Shown here piece by piece: positions 25,332 to 34,402 of a DNA stretch of 64,000 bases. The stretch is taken from the NCBI RefSeq assembly GCF_024505045.1, contig NZ_JANIBM010000003.1, forward strand, positions 186,001-250,000, given 5' to 3'. The first letter of the stretch is position 1; the number at the start of each line of letters is the position of its first letter. The position numbers and the translations under genes are program-made. Source of the DNA: Methylomonas aurea. Its GTDB lineage: Bacteria; Pseudomonadota; Gammaproteobacteria; Methylococcales; Methylomonadaceae. A model generated the notes under the pieces. That model was not told the origin of the DNA and did no database searches. It saw nothing but the letters and a program-made list of their open reading frames with translations.

Positions 25332-28300
25332 GTATTCGGGTCGCGATAAACCACAAGACCAGTTATTTCTACGACAAGCCGGTGCAACTTACGCCGCACG
25401 TGTTGCGCCTGCGGCCGGCCGTGCATTCGCGGACGCCGATTTCGGCTTATTCGCTGCGGGTCAAACCGGAAAAACACTTTATCAATTGGCAGCAGGATCC
25501 GTTCGGCAACTATTTGGCCCGGTTGGTGTTTCCGGAAAAAACCCGGGAACTGTCGATTGAGGTGGATTTGATCGCCGAAATGACCGTGATCAATCCGTTC
25601 GATTTTTTCCTGGAGGAATACGCCGAGAAATATCCGTTCAAGTATCCGGAGCAACTGGCCAAGGAACTGGCACCTTATCTGGAAATTCGCGAACAAGGTC
25701 CGTTATTGATCGATTTTCTGAAAACTTTGCCGCGTAACGAACAAGGGGTGGTGGATTTTCTGGTTGCGGCGAACCGGGCGGTCAATCAGGCGGTGGCTTA
25801 CTCGATCCGGATGGAGCCGGGTGTGCAAAGTTGCGAGGAGACTTTGCAAAAGAAACTGGGCTCCTGCCGCGACTCCGGTTGGTTGTTGGTGCAAGTGCTG
25901 CGACACATGGGCTTGGCGGCGCGCTTTGTGTCCGGTTATTTGGTGCAACTGGTCGCCGACGTCAAAGCGCTGGACGGGCCGTCCGGTACCGACCACGATT
26001 TCACCGACCTGCATGCCTGGGCCGAAGTCTACATTCCGGGCGCCGGCTGGATCGGTATGGATCCGACTTCGGGGTTGTTTGCCGGCGAAGGGCACATACC
26101 GTTGGCCTGTACCGCCGATTACGTCAGTGCGGCGCCGGTCAGCGGCGGATTTACCGGAGAGGCGCAGACGCGCTTCGAATTTGCCAACCGCGTCAGCCGG
26201 ATTCATGAAGATCCGCGCGTCACCAAACCCTACACCGAACGGCAATGGGCCGAGATCGATGCTCTGGGCGAGAAAGTCGACGCCGAATTGCTGGCCGGAG
26301 ACGTGAGGCTGACGATGGGCGGCGAGCCGACTTTCGTCTCGATCGACAACATGGATGCGCCGGAATGGAATACGGCTGCCGACGGCTTGGAAAAACGTAA
26401 GCTGGCGGGCAAATTGATTCGGCGATTGCGCGAGAGTTTTGCACCGGGCGGTTTGTTGTACTTCGGCCAAGGCAAATGGTATCCGGGCGAAGCGTTACCG
26501 CGCTGGCAGCTGGCTTGTTTCTGGCGCAAGGACGGCGTACCGGTCTGGAAAAATCCGGGATTGCTGGCCGACGAAAGCCGGGATTACGGATTCGCGACGT
26601 TACAAGCCGAGTCGTTCATGCGCGAGTTGATCAAGCGTTTGGGCTTGAAGGCCAACTGTATCGTTGCCGGTTACGAAGATCCTTTACATTATTTGCACCA
26701 GGAAAGCCTGTTGCCGGCCAATCTGGACCCGAAACAGGCGGACCTGACCGACGACCTGGAGCGGCAGCGTCTGGCCAGGGTCTTGAGTGGTAATTTAGGA
26801 GCTCCGGTCGGCTTCGCGTTACCATTGCATTGGAGTTACAAGAATCGATCCTGGAGCAGCGCGCTCTGGTCTTTCCGTCGCGGGGAGATGTATCTGTTGC
26901 CAGGCGATTCGGCGATGGGTTTGCGCTTGCCGTTGAACAGTTTGCCGTGGGTACCCTTCGAGCGCCGGGAGCAACCGGTCGAGCGCAGTTTGTACGATTC
27001 GGTCGAACCTTTAGGCGATATCGACTCGGAAGTCAGCCGGCGCTATAGCCAGACGGCGAAGCAAGAATGGCATCCGCCTGAAATGGATGCAGTGGACAAG
27101 CGCGACTCGAACGACCCTCTCTGGATACCGCATACCGCACTGGTGGTGGAGAGCAGGGAAGGGCGGTTGTATGTGTTCCTGCCGCCGACCAACGAGTTGG
27201 AGCACTATCTGGATTTGATCGCCTCGGTGGAAGCCACCGCCGCGGCCTTGAAACTGCCGGTGGTGATCGAAGGCTACCAGCCGCCGCACGACTTGCGTTT
27301 GATCCGCTTGCCGGTGACGCCCGATCCGGGGGTGATAGAGGTCAATATTCATCCCGCCGGCAGTTGGCGAGAATTGGTCGAAAATACGACAACGCTTTAC
27401 GAAGATGCGCGCTTGACCCGCTTGAGTACCGAAAAATTTATGTTGGACGGTCGCCACACCGGTACCGGTGGCGGCAACCATGTCACGCTGGGCGGAATCA
27501 CCCCGGCAGACAGTCCAATTCTGCGCCGTCCGGACTTGTTGCGTAGTTTGGTCACCTATTGGCAGCACCATCCGGCTTTATCTTATCTATTTTCCGGGTT
27601 GTTCATCGGTCCGACTAGCCAAGCGCCGCGGGTTGATGAGGCTCGTAACGACAGCTTGTACGAACTGGAAATAGCGTTCCAACAGATGCCGGAGGGGGAG
27701 GTGCCGGCGCCATGGTTGGTGGACCGGCTGTTGCGCAATCTGTTAGTCGATATGACCGGTAATACCCACCGCGCCGAGTTTTGCATCGACAAGCTTTACG
27801 CGCCCGGTAGCGACTCGGGGCGATTGGGTCTATTGGAATTGCGCGCTTTCGAAATGCCGCCGCACGCCCGGATGAGTCTGGTGCAGATGTTGTTACTCAG
27901 AACATTGGTCGCGTGGTTTTGGCGTCAGCCATACCGGAAACCTTTGGTGCGCTGGGGCACGCAATTGCATGACAAATATATGCTGCCACATTTCATTGCC
28001 AGCGACATAAAGAATGTCGTGCTCGATCTGCAGACGGCCGGCTACGATTTCAAAAGCGAATGGTTTGCGCCGTTTCTGGAGTTCCGGTTTCCGCACATTG
28101 GTAGTTTGCGGGTAGGCGATTTGCAGCTGGATTTGCATCAGGCAATCGAACCTTGGCATGTGTTGGGCGAGGAAATCACTAGTGGCGGCACCGCACGTTA
28201 TGTCGACTCTTCTGTCGAGCGTCTGCAAGTTTCGCTGAATGGCGCGATGGGCGAGCGTTATCTACTAAGTTGTAATGGACGGCGTGTGCCGCTGCAGCCC

Positions 28301-28639
28301 ACGGCAAAGCAAGGCGAGATGGTGGCCGGCATTCGTTACCGGGCCTGGAATCCGCCGTCGGCCTTGCATCCGACCATCGGTGTACAGGCCCCCTTGGTAT
28401 TCGACTTGATAGATACCTGGAACGGGCGTTCGGTGGGTGGTTGCACGTACTACGTCAGTCATCCCGGAGGGCGCAACTACGATACCTTGCCGGTGAACGC
28501 CTATGAAGCCGAAGGCCGGCGGGTTAGCCGGTTTTTGCGGCACGGTTACACGCCGAGTACCGGAGCGGTGGAAGTGCCTGCCGAAGAGCTAAATCGGGAT
28601 TATCCGTTGACTCTGGATTTGCGCTGGAATGCCCGCTAG
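25328..28639 (+). CDS. transglutaminase-like protein with DUF2126 domain
   Basis: An 1103-residue protein. The N-terminal transglutaminase-like part (about 1-290) has a bacterial transglutaminase N-domain (VAINHKTSYFYDKPVQLTPHVLRLRP) and an intact triad: Cys in GSCRDSGWLLV, His in DLHAWAEVY and Asp in GMDPTSG. The rest (about 300-1103) is the DUF2126 region, with LTMGGEPTFVSIDN, GTGGGNHVTLGG and PHARMSLVQMLLLR, which looks related to glutamine-synthetase/ATP-grasp type ligase folds. Full length for the fused family. It is the last gene of the ATP-grasp/alpha-E/HPPD-like cluster and should act with it, perhaps making or cutting isopeptide bonds. Cytoplasmic, no signal peptide. Confidence 0.92.
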   Translation: MSIRVAINHKTSYFYDKPVQLTPHVLRLRPAVHSRTPISAYSLRVKPEKHFINWQQDPFGNYLARLVFPEKTRELSIEVDLIAEMTVINPFDFFLEEYAEKYPFKYPEQLAKELAPYLEIREQGPLLIDFLKTLPRNEQGVVDFLVAANRAVNQAVAYSIRMEPGVQSCEETLQKKLGSCRDSGWLLVQVLRHMGLAARFVSGYLVQLVADVKALDGPSGTDHDFTDLHAWAEVYIPGAGWIGMDPTSGLFAGEGHIPLACTADYVSAAPVSGGFTGEAQTRFEFANRVSRIHEDPRVTKPYTERQWAEIDALGEKVDAELLAGDVRLTMGGEPTFVSIDNMDAPEWNTAADGLEKRKLAGKLIRRLRESFAPGGLLYFGQGKWYPGEALPRWQLACFWRKDGVPVWKNPGLLADESRDYGFATLQAESFMRELIKRLGLKANCIVAGYEDPLHYLHQESLLPANLDPKQADLTDDLERQRLARVLSGNLGAPVGFALPLHWSYKNRSWSSALWSFRRGEMYLLPGDSAMGLRLPLNSLPWVPFERREQPVERSLYDSVEPLGDIDSEVSRRYSQTAKQEWHPPEMDAVDKRDSNDPLWIPHTALVVESREGRLYVFLPPTNELEHYLDLIASVEATAAALKLPVVIEGYQPPHDLRLIRLPVTPDPGVIEVNIHPAGSWRELVENTTTLYEDARLTRLSTEKFMLDGRHTGTGGGNHVTLGGITPADSPILRRPDLLRSLVTYWQHHPALSYLFSGLFIGPTSQAPRVDEARNDSLYELEIAFQQMPEGEVPAPWLVDRLLRNLLVDMTGNTHRAEFCIDKLYAPGSDSGRLGLLELRAFEMPPHARMSLVQMLLLRTLVAWFWRQPYRKPLVRWGTQLHDKYMLPHFIASDIKNVVLDLQTAGYDFKSEWFAPFLEFRFPHIGSLRVGDLQLDLHQAIEPWHVLGEEITSGGTARYVDSSVERLQVSLNGAMGERYLLSCNGRRVPLQPTAKQGEMVAGIRYRAWNPPSALHPTIGVQAPLVFDLIDTWNGRSVGGCTYYVSHPGGRNYDTLPVNAYEAEGRRVSRFLRHGYTPSTGAVEVPAEELNRDYPLTLDLRWNAR

Positions 28640-28773
28640 CTAACTTGCCATCTCGGCGGCGGTGAAGGTTTTTTGTCAAGCGGTTTTAAAATTAATAGAA
28701 TTGATATACCATCTTGAAATAGCTTGTGAAAAAGTTTCCATAGTTATTTGAACTTGTTAAACAAATTTATTAA

Positions 28774-29559
28774 GTGTGGTGCCGCGTGACTCATAATCCG
28801 CCTACTTTTGACGGCTGTTTCGAGGTTTTTTTAGCCGATACGCCTGAGGCAAAAGAAATCCATTACCGCATCCGCTACCGAGTCTATTGCGATGAGATGG
28901 GCTTCGAAGACAAGCAGCTTTTCCCGGACGGACTCGAACGCGACGAGTGGGACGCTTACTCGGTACATTTCTTAGTCAGGCATAAATTTAGTGGGGAATG
29001 GCTAGGAGCGTTACGGCTGGTCAAGCCGGATCGGCGACGTTTCCCTTTCGAGGAGCATTGCACGCCTTATCGCAGTCTTTCCAAGGCCTGTTACGGTCAG
29101 GCCGTAGAAATTTCTCGGCTCTGTGTGGTTAAAGAGGCCAGGCGTTTTGCGCTACGAAAAACTCATTCCCAGTTTGAGGCTAAGCCGGGAAATATCAGTT
29201 TTTTACATGATTACCGAAACCTGAATAGAAGCATCATGTGGGGGCTTTACCGGGCGGCGACGGTATACTCGGCGCGAAACGGCATTGACGATTGGTTTAT
29301 TTTCGTAACGCCGGCGCTGGCGTATTTTGTCAATAAGGAAGGTTTTCGGATGCGTCAAATCGGCGACGCTTGCGATCACCGCGGACAGCGCACGCCCTAC
29401 CGTTTGAGTGTCCAGCACATTTTGCAAAACCCGCTATGGCTACAAGATTATAAACAAGATTACCGCTTGTATTCGGAATTGGCTGAGACGCGTGCGGTTC
29501 GCTACGGCGGCCGGGACTTGCGGCAAATCGGGGTCGTATCTTTCGTGTCCCGTGCTTGA
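28774..29559 (+). CDS. XrtA/PEP-CTERM-associated acyltransferase (copy 1)
   Basis: A 261-residue protein of the exosortase-system N-acyl amino acid synthase-like family (GNAT fold). Landmarks are IHYRIRYRVYCDEMGFE, a WLGALRLV beta strand and EISRLCVVKEARRF. The family is related to autoinducer-type acyl transferases, and its product in exosortase loci is unproven. The first possible start is the GTG at 28774; another GTG at 28786 is as likely, and neither has a good ribosome site. It is separated from the previous gene by 134 AT-rich bases and converges with prsR. A second, diverged copy lies at 33625-34362. Confidence 0.85.
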   Translation: MWCRVTHNPPTFDGCFEVFLADTPEAKEIHYRIRYRVYCDEMGFEDKQLFPDGLERDEWDAYSVHFLVRHKFSGEWLGALRLVKPDRRRFPFEEHCTPYRSLSKACYGQAVEISRLCVVKEARRFALRKTHSQFEAKPGNISFLHDYRNLNRSIMWGLYRAATVYSARNGIDDWFIFVTPALAYFVNKEGFRMRQIGDACDHRGQRTPYRLSVQHILQNPLWLQDYKQDYRLYSELAETRAVRYGGRDLRQIGVVSFVSRA

Positions 29560-29580
29560 TTGCTTGCTGAGAATGCGAGG

Positions 29581-30948
29581 TTAATCTTCGGAATGGTTTC
29601 GGACCAGCCCTTGTAAGCCGTATTTTTCGAACAGACCATACAGCGTGGGTCTGGTTATTCCCAGCAGTTTAGCTGCTTCAGATACGTTGTTATCGGCATA
29701 ATTCAGGGCGCGTTTGATGGCTACGGTTTCGGCGGCTTCCCTAACCGATTTCAGGTTAAGCGGCATGGTATTTTCAGCCGGGAGTCCGATCTCCAAGTCG
29801 GCGGCGGTGACGAAGTTGCCGTCGGACAATATTGTCGCCCGTTTGATTTTGTTTTCCATCTCCCTGATATTCCCGGGCCAGTGATAGGCTTCCATCGCTT
29901 GTGCGGCATCATGGGAAAAATGTTTTTCCTTCATGTTGTTTTCCCGACAGTAGCGTTGCAGTAAAGCATTGGCGATGGTGGTAATGTCGCCCTCGCGTTC
30001 GCGCAGAGGCGGAATATCCACGACGATTTCGCTCAGCCTGTAATACAAGTCGCCGCGGAAAGTGCCTTGATCGATCAGGTCGGGTAATTTTCGGTGGGTC
30101 GCGCAGATGATTCGGACATCGATCGGGATTTCCTTGCGGCCGCCCAGTCTTTCTATTACGCGTTCCTGTATGAAACGAAGCAATTTGGCTTGTAACGCGA
30201 AAGGTAGGTCGCCGATTTCGTCCAGAAAAAAGGTGCCTCCCTGGGCGTATTCGATTTTGCCTTTGGTTTGAGCCACCGCGCCGGTAAACGCTCCTTTTTC
30301 GTAGCCGAACAATTCGCTTTCCAGCAGGGTTTCAGGTATCGCCGCGCAATTAACGGCGACAAACGGCTGATCGGCCCGGGAACTGAGCCGGTGCAGCGCT
30401 TTGGCCAGCAGTTCTTTACCGGTGCCGCTTTCGCCAAGCAGTAGAACCGTGGCTTGGGTTGGGGCAATTTTCTCGACCATCCGCATTACCGCCTGCATTT
30501 GCGGGCTGGTGGCAATTACCCCGTGTAGCGGCTTCTGCAATTGTAGGTTTTGATAGTCGCGTTCCAACGCATCCAATTGAAAGGCGCGTTCGATTATCAA
30601 ACCGAGAATGTCTGGGTCGATCGGTTTTTGGTAAAAATCGTAGGCGCCCAGTGCTACAGCGTGAATCGCGTTGGCGCGGTCGTCGTTGCCGGTAACGACA
30701 ATTATCTTGGTGGCTGGGGCCAGTGCCAGAATTTCCCGTAATGTAGCCAGGCCTTCGCTGGCATTGGTCGGATCCGGCGGCAATCCCAAATCCAGAGTAA
30801 CAACGCTGGGCGTATACCTTCTGATTGCGGCAATGGCTTCGTTCCGGTTACCAGCAACGACGACTTCGTAGTTTTCGAAGCTCCATTTCAACTGTTTTTG
30901 CAAGCCCGGGTCGTCTTCGACAACGAGCAATAGTCTCGATTGGGTCAT
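29581..30948 (-). CDS. prsR: PrsR, sigma-54-dependent response regulator of the PEP-CTERM system
   Basis: A 455-residue response regulator. It has a receiver domain with phosphoacceptor D53 (TLDLGLPP), a sigma-54 interaction AAA+ domain with Walker A GESGTGKE, the GAFTGA loop (KGAFTGAVAQ) and the arginine-finger region, and a Fis-type helix-turn-helix (VSEAAKLLGITRPTLYGLFEKYGL). The layout matches the PEP-CTERM-box response regulator family, which in known systems switches on exopolysaccharide or PEP-CTERM genes together with RpoN. It overlaps the stop of prsK by one base and must be co-transcribed with it. Target promoters in this window are not certain. Confidence 0.94.
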   Translation of the reverse strand: MTQSRLLLVVEDDPGLQKQLKWSFENYEVVVAGNRNEAIAAIRRYTPSVVTLDLGLPPDPTNASEGLATLREILALAPATKIIVVTGNDDRANAIHAVALGAYDFYQKPIDPDILGLIIERAFQLDALERDYQNLQLQKPLHGVIATSPQMQAVMRMVEKIAPTQATVLLLGESGTGKELLAKALHRLSSRADQPFVAVNCAAIPETLLESELFGYEKGAFTGAVAQTKGKIEYAQGGTFFLDEIGDLPFALQAKLLRFIQERVIERLGGRKEIPIDVRIICATHRKLPDLIDQGTFRGDLYYRLSEIVVDIPPLREREGDITTIANALLQRYCRENNMKEKHFSHDAAQAMEAYHWPGNIREMENKIKRATILSDGNFVTAADLEIGLPAENTMPLNLKSVREAAETVAIKRALNYADNNVSEAAKLLGITRPTLYGLFEKYGLQGLVRNHSED

Positions 30949-33041
30949 TAATTCCTTAATTCCTTGGGGGTATCGGAAATGCGTTTCGCTAATGGAAGCT
31001 GTATTGTGAATGTAGTGCCCATGCCCGGTTTACTGTCGACACGAATGTGGCCCGAGTTTTTGATTATATAGTCCCGAGCTTCGTAAGCGCCTATTCCCAT
31101 GCCGGCGTTACCTTTAGTGGTGTCGAACGGTTTGAACAGGCGTTCCGATATGAATTGCTGGTTCATGCCTACGCCGTTATCCATGATTTTGATTTGAGCA
31201 TAGTCTTGGTTTTTTGTTAATTCAAGCTTAACCCAGCCGTCGCTGTTTCGCGTTGCGTCCTGGGCGTTTTGTACCAGGTTGGTAAGTATATTGGTCAGTT
31301 TGATTTTGTCCGCCGATACAGGGCATTCGTCGAGATTGGTGTCCAGTGTCACCGGCGGCGATCCCAAGTGCTGCTGAGCAATAGAGCGGACAATGGTGGC
31401 TAGGTTGACTACGCTATTGGTTGCGGCTTGCGGTTCTCCCTGTTTCAATTGTTCCACAATGTGGTGCATTTTTTTGACGACGTTATTTAGCGTGTCGATC
31501 GTATCGTCGAAAAAGTCCGGATTATGTTTGTGTTTTTCCGCGTTTCTGACAATCAATGAGATTTGCGCGACTAAATTTTTCAAATCGTGCACCAGGAATG
31601 CGGATAACCGATGGTAGGTTTCGAATTGACGGTTGTTGGCCAATTCCTCACTAGCGCGGTTCAGGGCCAACGCGTTGGCGAGTTGCATGCCTACGGTTTT
31701 CAATAAGTCGTGGTCTTCCCAATTCAGCTTTCTGGGGACCCTGGCTTGGGTCAGTACCACGAACGCTTCCAGCTTGTTCAGGTGGAATAACGGTACTATC
31801 AGCCAGACTTGGCTATCTTCGTAGCACCAAGGCGAAAGGTCGATGTCATCGTAAACCTCGGGGGCATGAGATAGTTCAAAGAAGTCTATAACCCACTGTT
31901 TGTTGGCCAAATAGAGAGGGAGGTCGCCGACGTTGTGCAGGTAATCGATTTCCTGCGGCGTTAATCTCAGATTTTGTTCGGCGGCCAGGAAAAACCTACC
32001 TTGATCGTTTTTTAGCCACAATCCGCCGCCCGTGCTTTCCACTAAATCGGTCAACGTACTGATGATGAAACCTTTCAATTCTTCCAGGGACTCCAGTTTT
32101 GCCAAGGCTTTGCTGATTTTGAGCCATTCCTCGCGGTAGTCGTAACTGTAATGAAAAAAATGCTTGCTAAAGTAGACTTTGGTCAAGGCCCTGATCTTGC
32201 CTGATGTGAACGGTACGATCAATAACAACAAAGCGAGAAATATGAACACGGCCTGCGCCGTCTCTCCCCATTCAGTATTGGCGCGTTTGATGTAAAACCC
32301 TGCAAATGACATCAAAATTAGGTATACGCCACACCCGAATAGAATTGTGGTGTAAAAAATAGTTTTACGGGGTGTTGTCAGTTCCGTGCCCCCGCTGTTA
32401 AGCTTAAGCCGGGTAGATGTAATTGCCAAAAATGGGGTTATCAGGGCATTTGTGATGCCCCGTGACTGCCAAAGTGCAAAGTCCAGATGGTTGAACAATA
32501 AAGATTTGCTGTAAACCAGCAAGTCAACGGCAAAAACCGCTCCGAGGCTTACACAGAGGAATTTTAGGTTCCACCGCTGTTTTAATGGGGTGCTTCGGTA
32601 AAGTTGCTCAACCAGAATTAATCCAAGAACCGCAAAGACGACATGTCCGGCAAATCTAGGATCGGTATCCATGATGCTTGTAGCCAATTTCAACGATTGC
32701 GGGAATGATTCCAAACTTAGAATTATCAAAACCAATGCTGTGATCGCTATACTGGTTCGACCTAAGAATAATTGCTTGTAATTGTTGTAACGTTGCTTGG
32801 AAAGCAAGGCTCCTAACAAAAAAAACCAAGATCCATTGCGTATGGTTTCATGAGCTAGCGTGTCGGCAAAAAAGTGGTGGCTACTTTTCGTAGCAAACGT
32901 CACGCTCGTTGACCATATGGCCGAGCAGAGAACTGCTATTATGAAAGGGTAATGCCGGTTTTTGTTGAAGATAACGAAAACCAATAAGAGTCCATACGCG
33001 ACGCTGGCGGTCAAGTAGCTGTAATAAATGTAGTTTTCCAT
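30948..33041 (-). CDS. prsK: PrsK, membrane sensor histidine kinase of the PEP-CTERM system
   Basis: A 697-residue sensor kinase, partner of PrsR. The ATG at 33041 (MENYIYYSYLTASVAYGLLL) is preferred to an upstream start that would overlap the divergent gene. About nine membrane helices fill residues 1-300, then a GAF-like region (about 330-480), a dimerisation helix with the unusual H-box FLVHDLKNLVAQ, and an ATPase domain with N-box NLVQNAQDAT, DNGVGM and GMGIGAYEARDYI. This is the architecture of the PrsK family found in exosortase loci. The signal sensed is unknown. It is divergent from the cyclic-nucleotide-binding protein gene. Confidence 0.94.
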   Translation of the reverse strand: MENYIYYSYLTASVAYGLLLVFVIFNKNRHYPFIIAVLCSAIWSTSVTFATKSSHHFFADTLAHETIRNGSWFFLLGALLSKQRYNNYKQLFLGRTSIAITALVLIILSLESFPQSLKLATSIMDTDPRFAGHVVFAVLGLILVEQLYRSTPLKQRWNLKFLCVSLGAVFAVDLLVYSKSLLFNHLDFALWQSRGITNALITPFLAITSTRLKLNSGGTELTTPRKTIFYTTILFGCGVYLILMSFAGFYIKRANTEWGETAQAVFIFLALLLLIVPFTSGKIRALTKVYFSKHFFHYSYDYREEWLKISKALAKLESLEELKGFIISTLTDLVESTGGGLWLKNDQGRFFLAAEQNLRLTPQEIDYLHNVGDLPLYLANKQWVIDFFELSHAPEVYDDIDLSPWCYEDSQVWLIVPLFHLNKLEAFVVLTQARVPRKLNWEDHDLLKTVGMQLANALALNRASEELANNRQFETYHRLSAFLVHDLKNLVAQISLIVRNAEKHKHNPDFFDDTIDTLNNVVKKMHHIVEQLKQGEPQAATNSVVNLATIVRSIAQQHLGSPPVTLDTNLDECPVSADKIKLTNILTNLVQNAQDATRNSDGWVKLELTKNQDYAQIKIMDNGVGMNQQFISERLFKPFDTTKGNAGMGIGAYEARDYIIKNSGHIRVDSKPGMGTTFTIQLPLAKRISDTPKELRN

Positions 33042-33118
33042 CTGCCGGTCGTTGGTGGTTCCACTCTTCCTTGGCAATTATAACCAGCGAGCCAGCGTTA
33101 TTGATATGGTTTCATCCG

Positions 33119-33592
33119 ATGATAGAGATACTTAGTGACGTGCTTAAGAATCCGTTGTTTAAAGAGGGTTGCGCTTGGAGGCGATACAGGCTCGGTGCGG
33201 GCGCCACTATTGTCAAGAAAGGTGATCGAGGAAAAACTTTGTTTTACTTGGAAGAAGGCCTTGTCAGGGTTTTGGGTGGAGCGGAACTGGACGGTAATAA
33301 ACGGGTAAGCCCCGGTTTGTGCGATCTGGAAGCCGGAGCGGTTTTCGGGGACGTATGTCTTTATGAATCGAGGGAACGTACGGCATCGGTTATTTCTGTG
33401 ACTGACGTTCAGTTGCTGGAAATTCGGAGCGACATGTTGAGCGTTTACATGGACGACCATCCTGTTGAGGGATATTTGTTTCTGAAAGAGTTGTTTCAAA
33501 CAATGTCGAGGCGGTTGGGTTTGGCAAACGATCGTATCGAGCATTTATTGGCGTGGGGCATTAAAGCTCATGATATCGATAAATATTTGTAG
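33119..33592 (+). CDS. solo cyclic nucleotide-binding domain protein
   Basis: A 157-residue protein with a Crp-like beta-barrel: the glycine motifs RLGAGATIVKKGDRGKTLFYLEEGLVRVL and LEAGAVFGDVCLYESRERTASVISVTDVQLLEI. It ends in a helix (FLKELFQTMSRRLGLANDRIEHL) with no DNA-binding helix-turn-helix, so it is unlikely to be a transcription factor on its own. The ATG at 33119 (MIEILSDVL) is preferred; the frame runs upstream to a TTG at 33071. It sits between the divergent prsK and acyltransferase copy 2 and may pass a nucleotide signal to one of them. Whether it binds cAMP or c-di-GMP cannot be read. Confidence 0.8.
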   Translation: MIEILSDVLKNPLFKEGCAWRRYRLGAGATIVKKGDRGKTLFYLEEGLVRVLGGAELDGNKRVSPGLCDLEAGAVFGDVCLYESRERTASVISVTDVQLLEIRSDMLSVYMDDHPVEGYLFLKELFQTMSRRLGLANDRIEHLLAWGIKAHDIDKYL

Positions 33593-33624
33593 TCGATAGC
33601 CGAACTATTTAGAGAGCGCGTAGA

Positions 33625-34362
33625 ATGGACGTTGCACAAAAGCTGTCATTAGCCGAAAGCTTTAGTCGCTATTTTAAGGTTTCCTTAGCGGAAACCGTTG
33701 CTCAAAAACAGCAAGTCTTTCGAATAAGATACAGAGTGTATTGCGAAGAATTTAAGTATGAATCGCAGGAGCATTTTATAGACCAACTCGAGGTTGACGA
33801 GTACGATCAAATTTCCCGCCATTGTTTGATTACGCACGTCCAAACCGGCTTGCCCGCCGGTTGCGTCAGGTTGGTTCCCGCATTGGGCGCTGAATCCGAA
33901 GCTCCGTTGCCATTGGAAAAATACTGCGGCAAAAGCTTGGACCGCAATGCGCTGGGCAAACTTGAGCTTGACAGGAGCACGGTGTGCGAAATTTCCAGAT
34001 TGGCGGTCGATGGGGCTTTTCGCAGAAGGACGGGTGAGAGCTTGACTCGTTTCGGCGAAATTAATGGGTTGCATTTCTCCGCGCAAGAACAGAGGACTTT
34101 TTCGAGTATTGCGGTCGCGTGTTTTTTTGCTGCAACCGTTTTGACAGAAATCGATAGGCGAACCAACGTGTTTGCTATGATGGAGCCGTTTTTACCGAGA
34201 ATGATGCATCGGTCAGGTATTGATTTTCAGCGGGTCGGTAGAGACATTGACTATCATGGCATTCGCGCACCCTACTTTATTACAACGCAATCGGTGTTGG
34301 CAAACATGCATGCGGAGTTGCGCGAGCTGTATACATGGATCAAACAAAACATCGCTGAATGA
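33625..34362 (+). CDS. XrtA/PEP-CTERM-associated acyltransferase (copy 2)
   Basis: A 245-residue protein of the same family as the product at 28774-29559, with QQVFRIRYRVYCEEFKYE near residue 30, PAGCVRLVPAL and CEISRLAVDGAFRRR. The two copies share the family pattern but differ widely, so they are not a recent duplication. It has a fair purine-rich ribosome site before the ATG. It lies 32 bases after the cyclic-nucleotide-binding gene and 40 before prsT. Acyl-CoA or acyl-ACP dependent N-acylation is the family-level guess. Confidence 0.87.
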   Translation: MDVAQKLSLAESFSRYFKVSLAETVAQKQQVFRIRYRVYCEEFKYESQEHFIDQLEVDEYDQISRHCLITHVQTGLPAGCVRLVPALGAESEAPLPLEKYCGKSLDRNALGKLELDRSTVCEISRLAVDGAFRRRTGESLTRFGEINGLHFSAQEQRTFSSIAVACFFAATVLTEIDRRTNVFAMMEPFLPRMMHRSGIDFQRVGRDIDYHGIRAPYFITTQSVLANMHAELRELYTWIKQNIAE

Positions 34363-34402
34363 TGTACTGGAAATTGTAATTGTATTTTTGGAGTACTGGT
34401 AA

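Noticed and set aside
25328-28639. Reading the transglutaminase of the ATP-grasp cluster as the missing B2 protease of the lasso-like set
   Set aside because: It is more than 20 kb away, belongs to the large DUF2126 fusion family and is coupled to a different cluster.
28640-28773. Search for a sigma-54 promoter controlled by PrsR before acyltransferase copy 1
   Set aside because: No GG-N10-GC pair with acceptable context is visible in this AT-rich gap.
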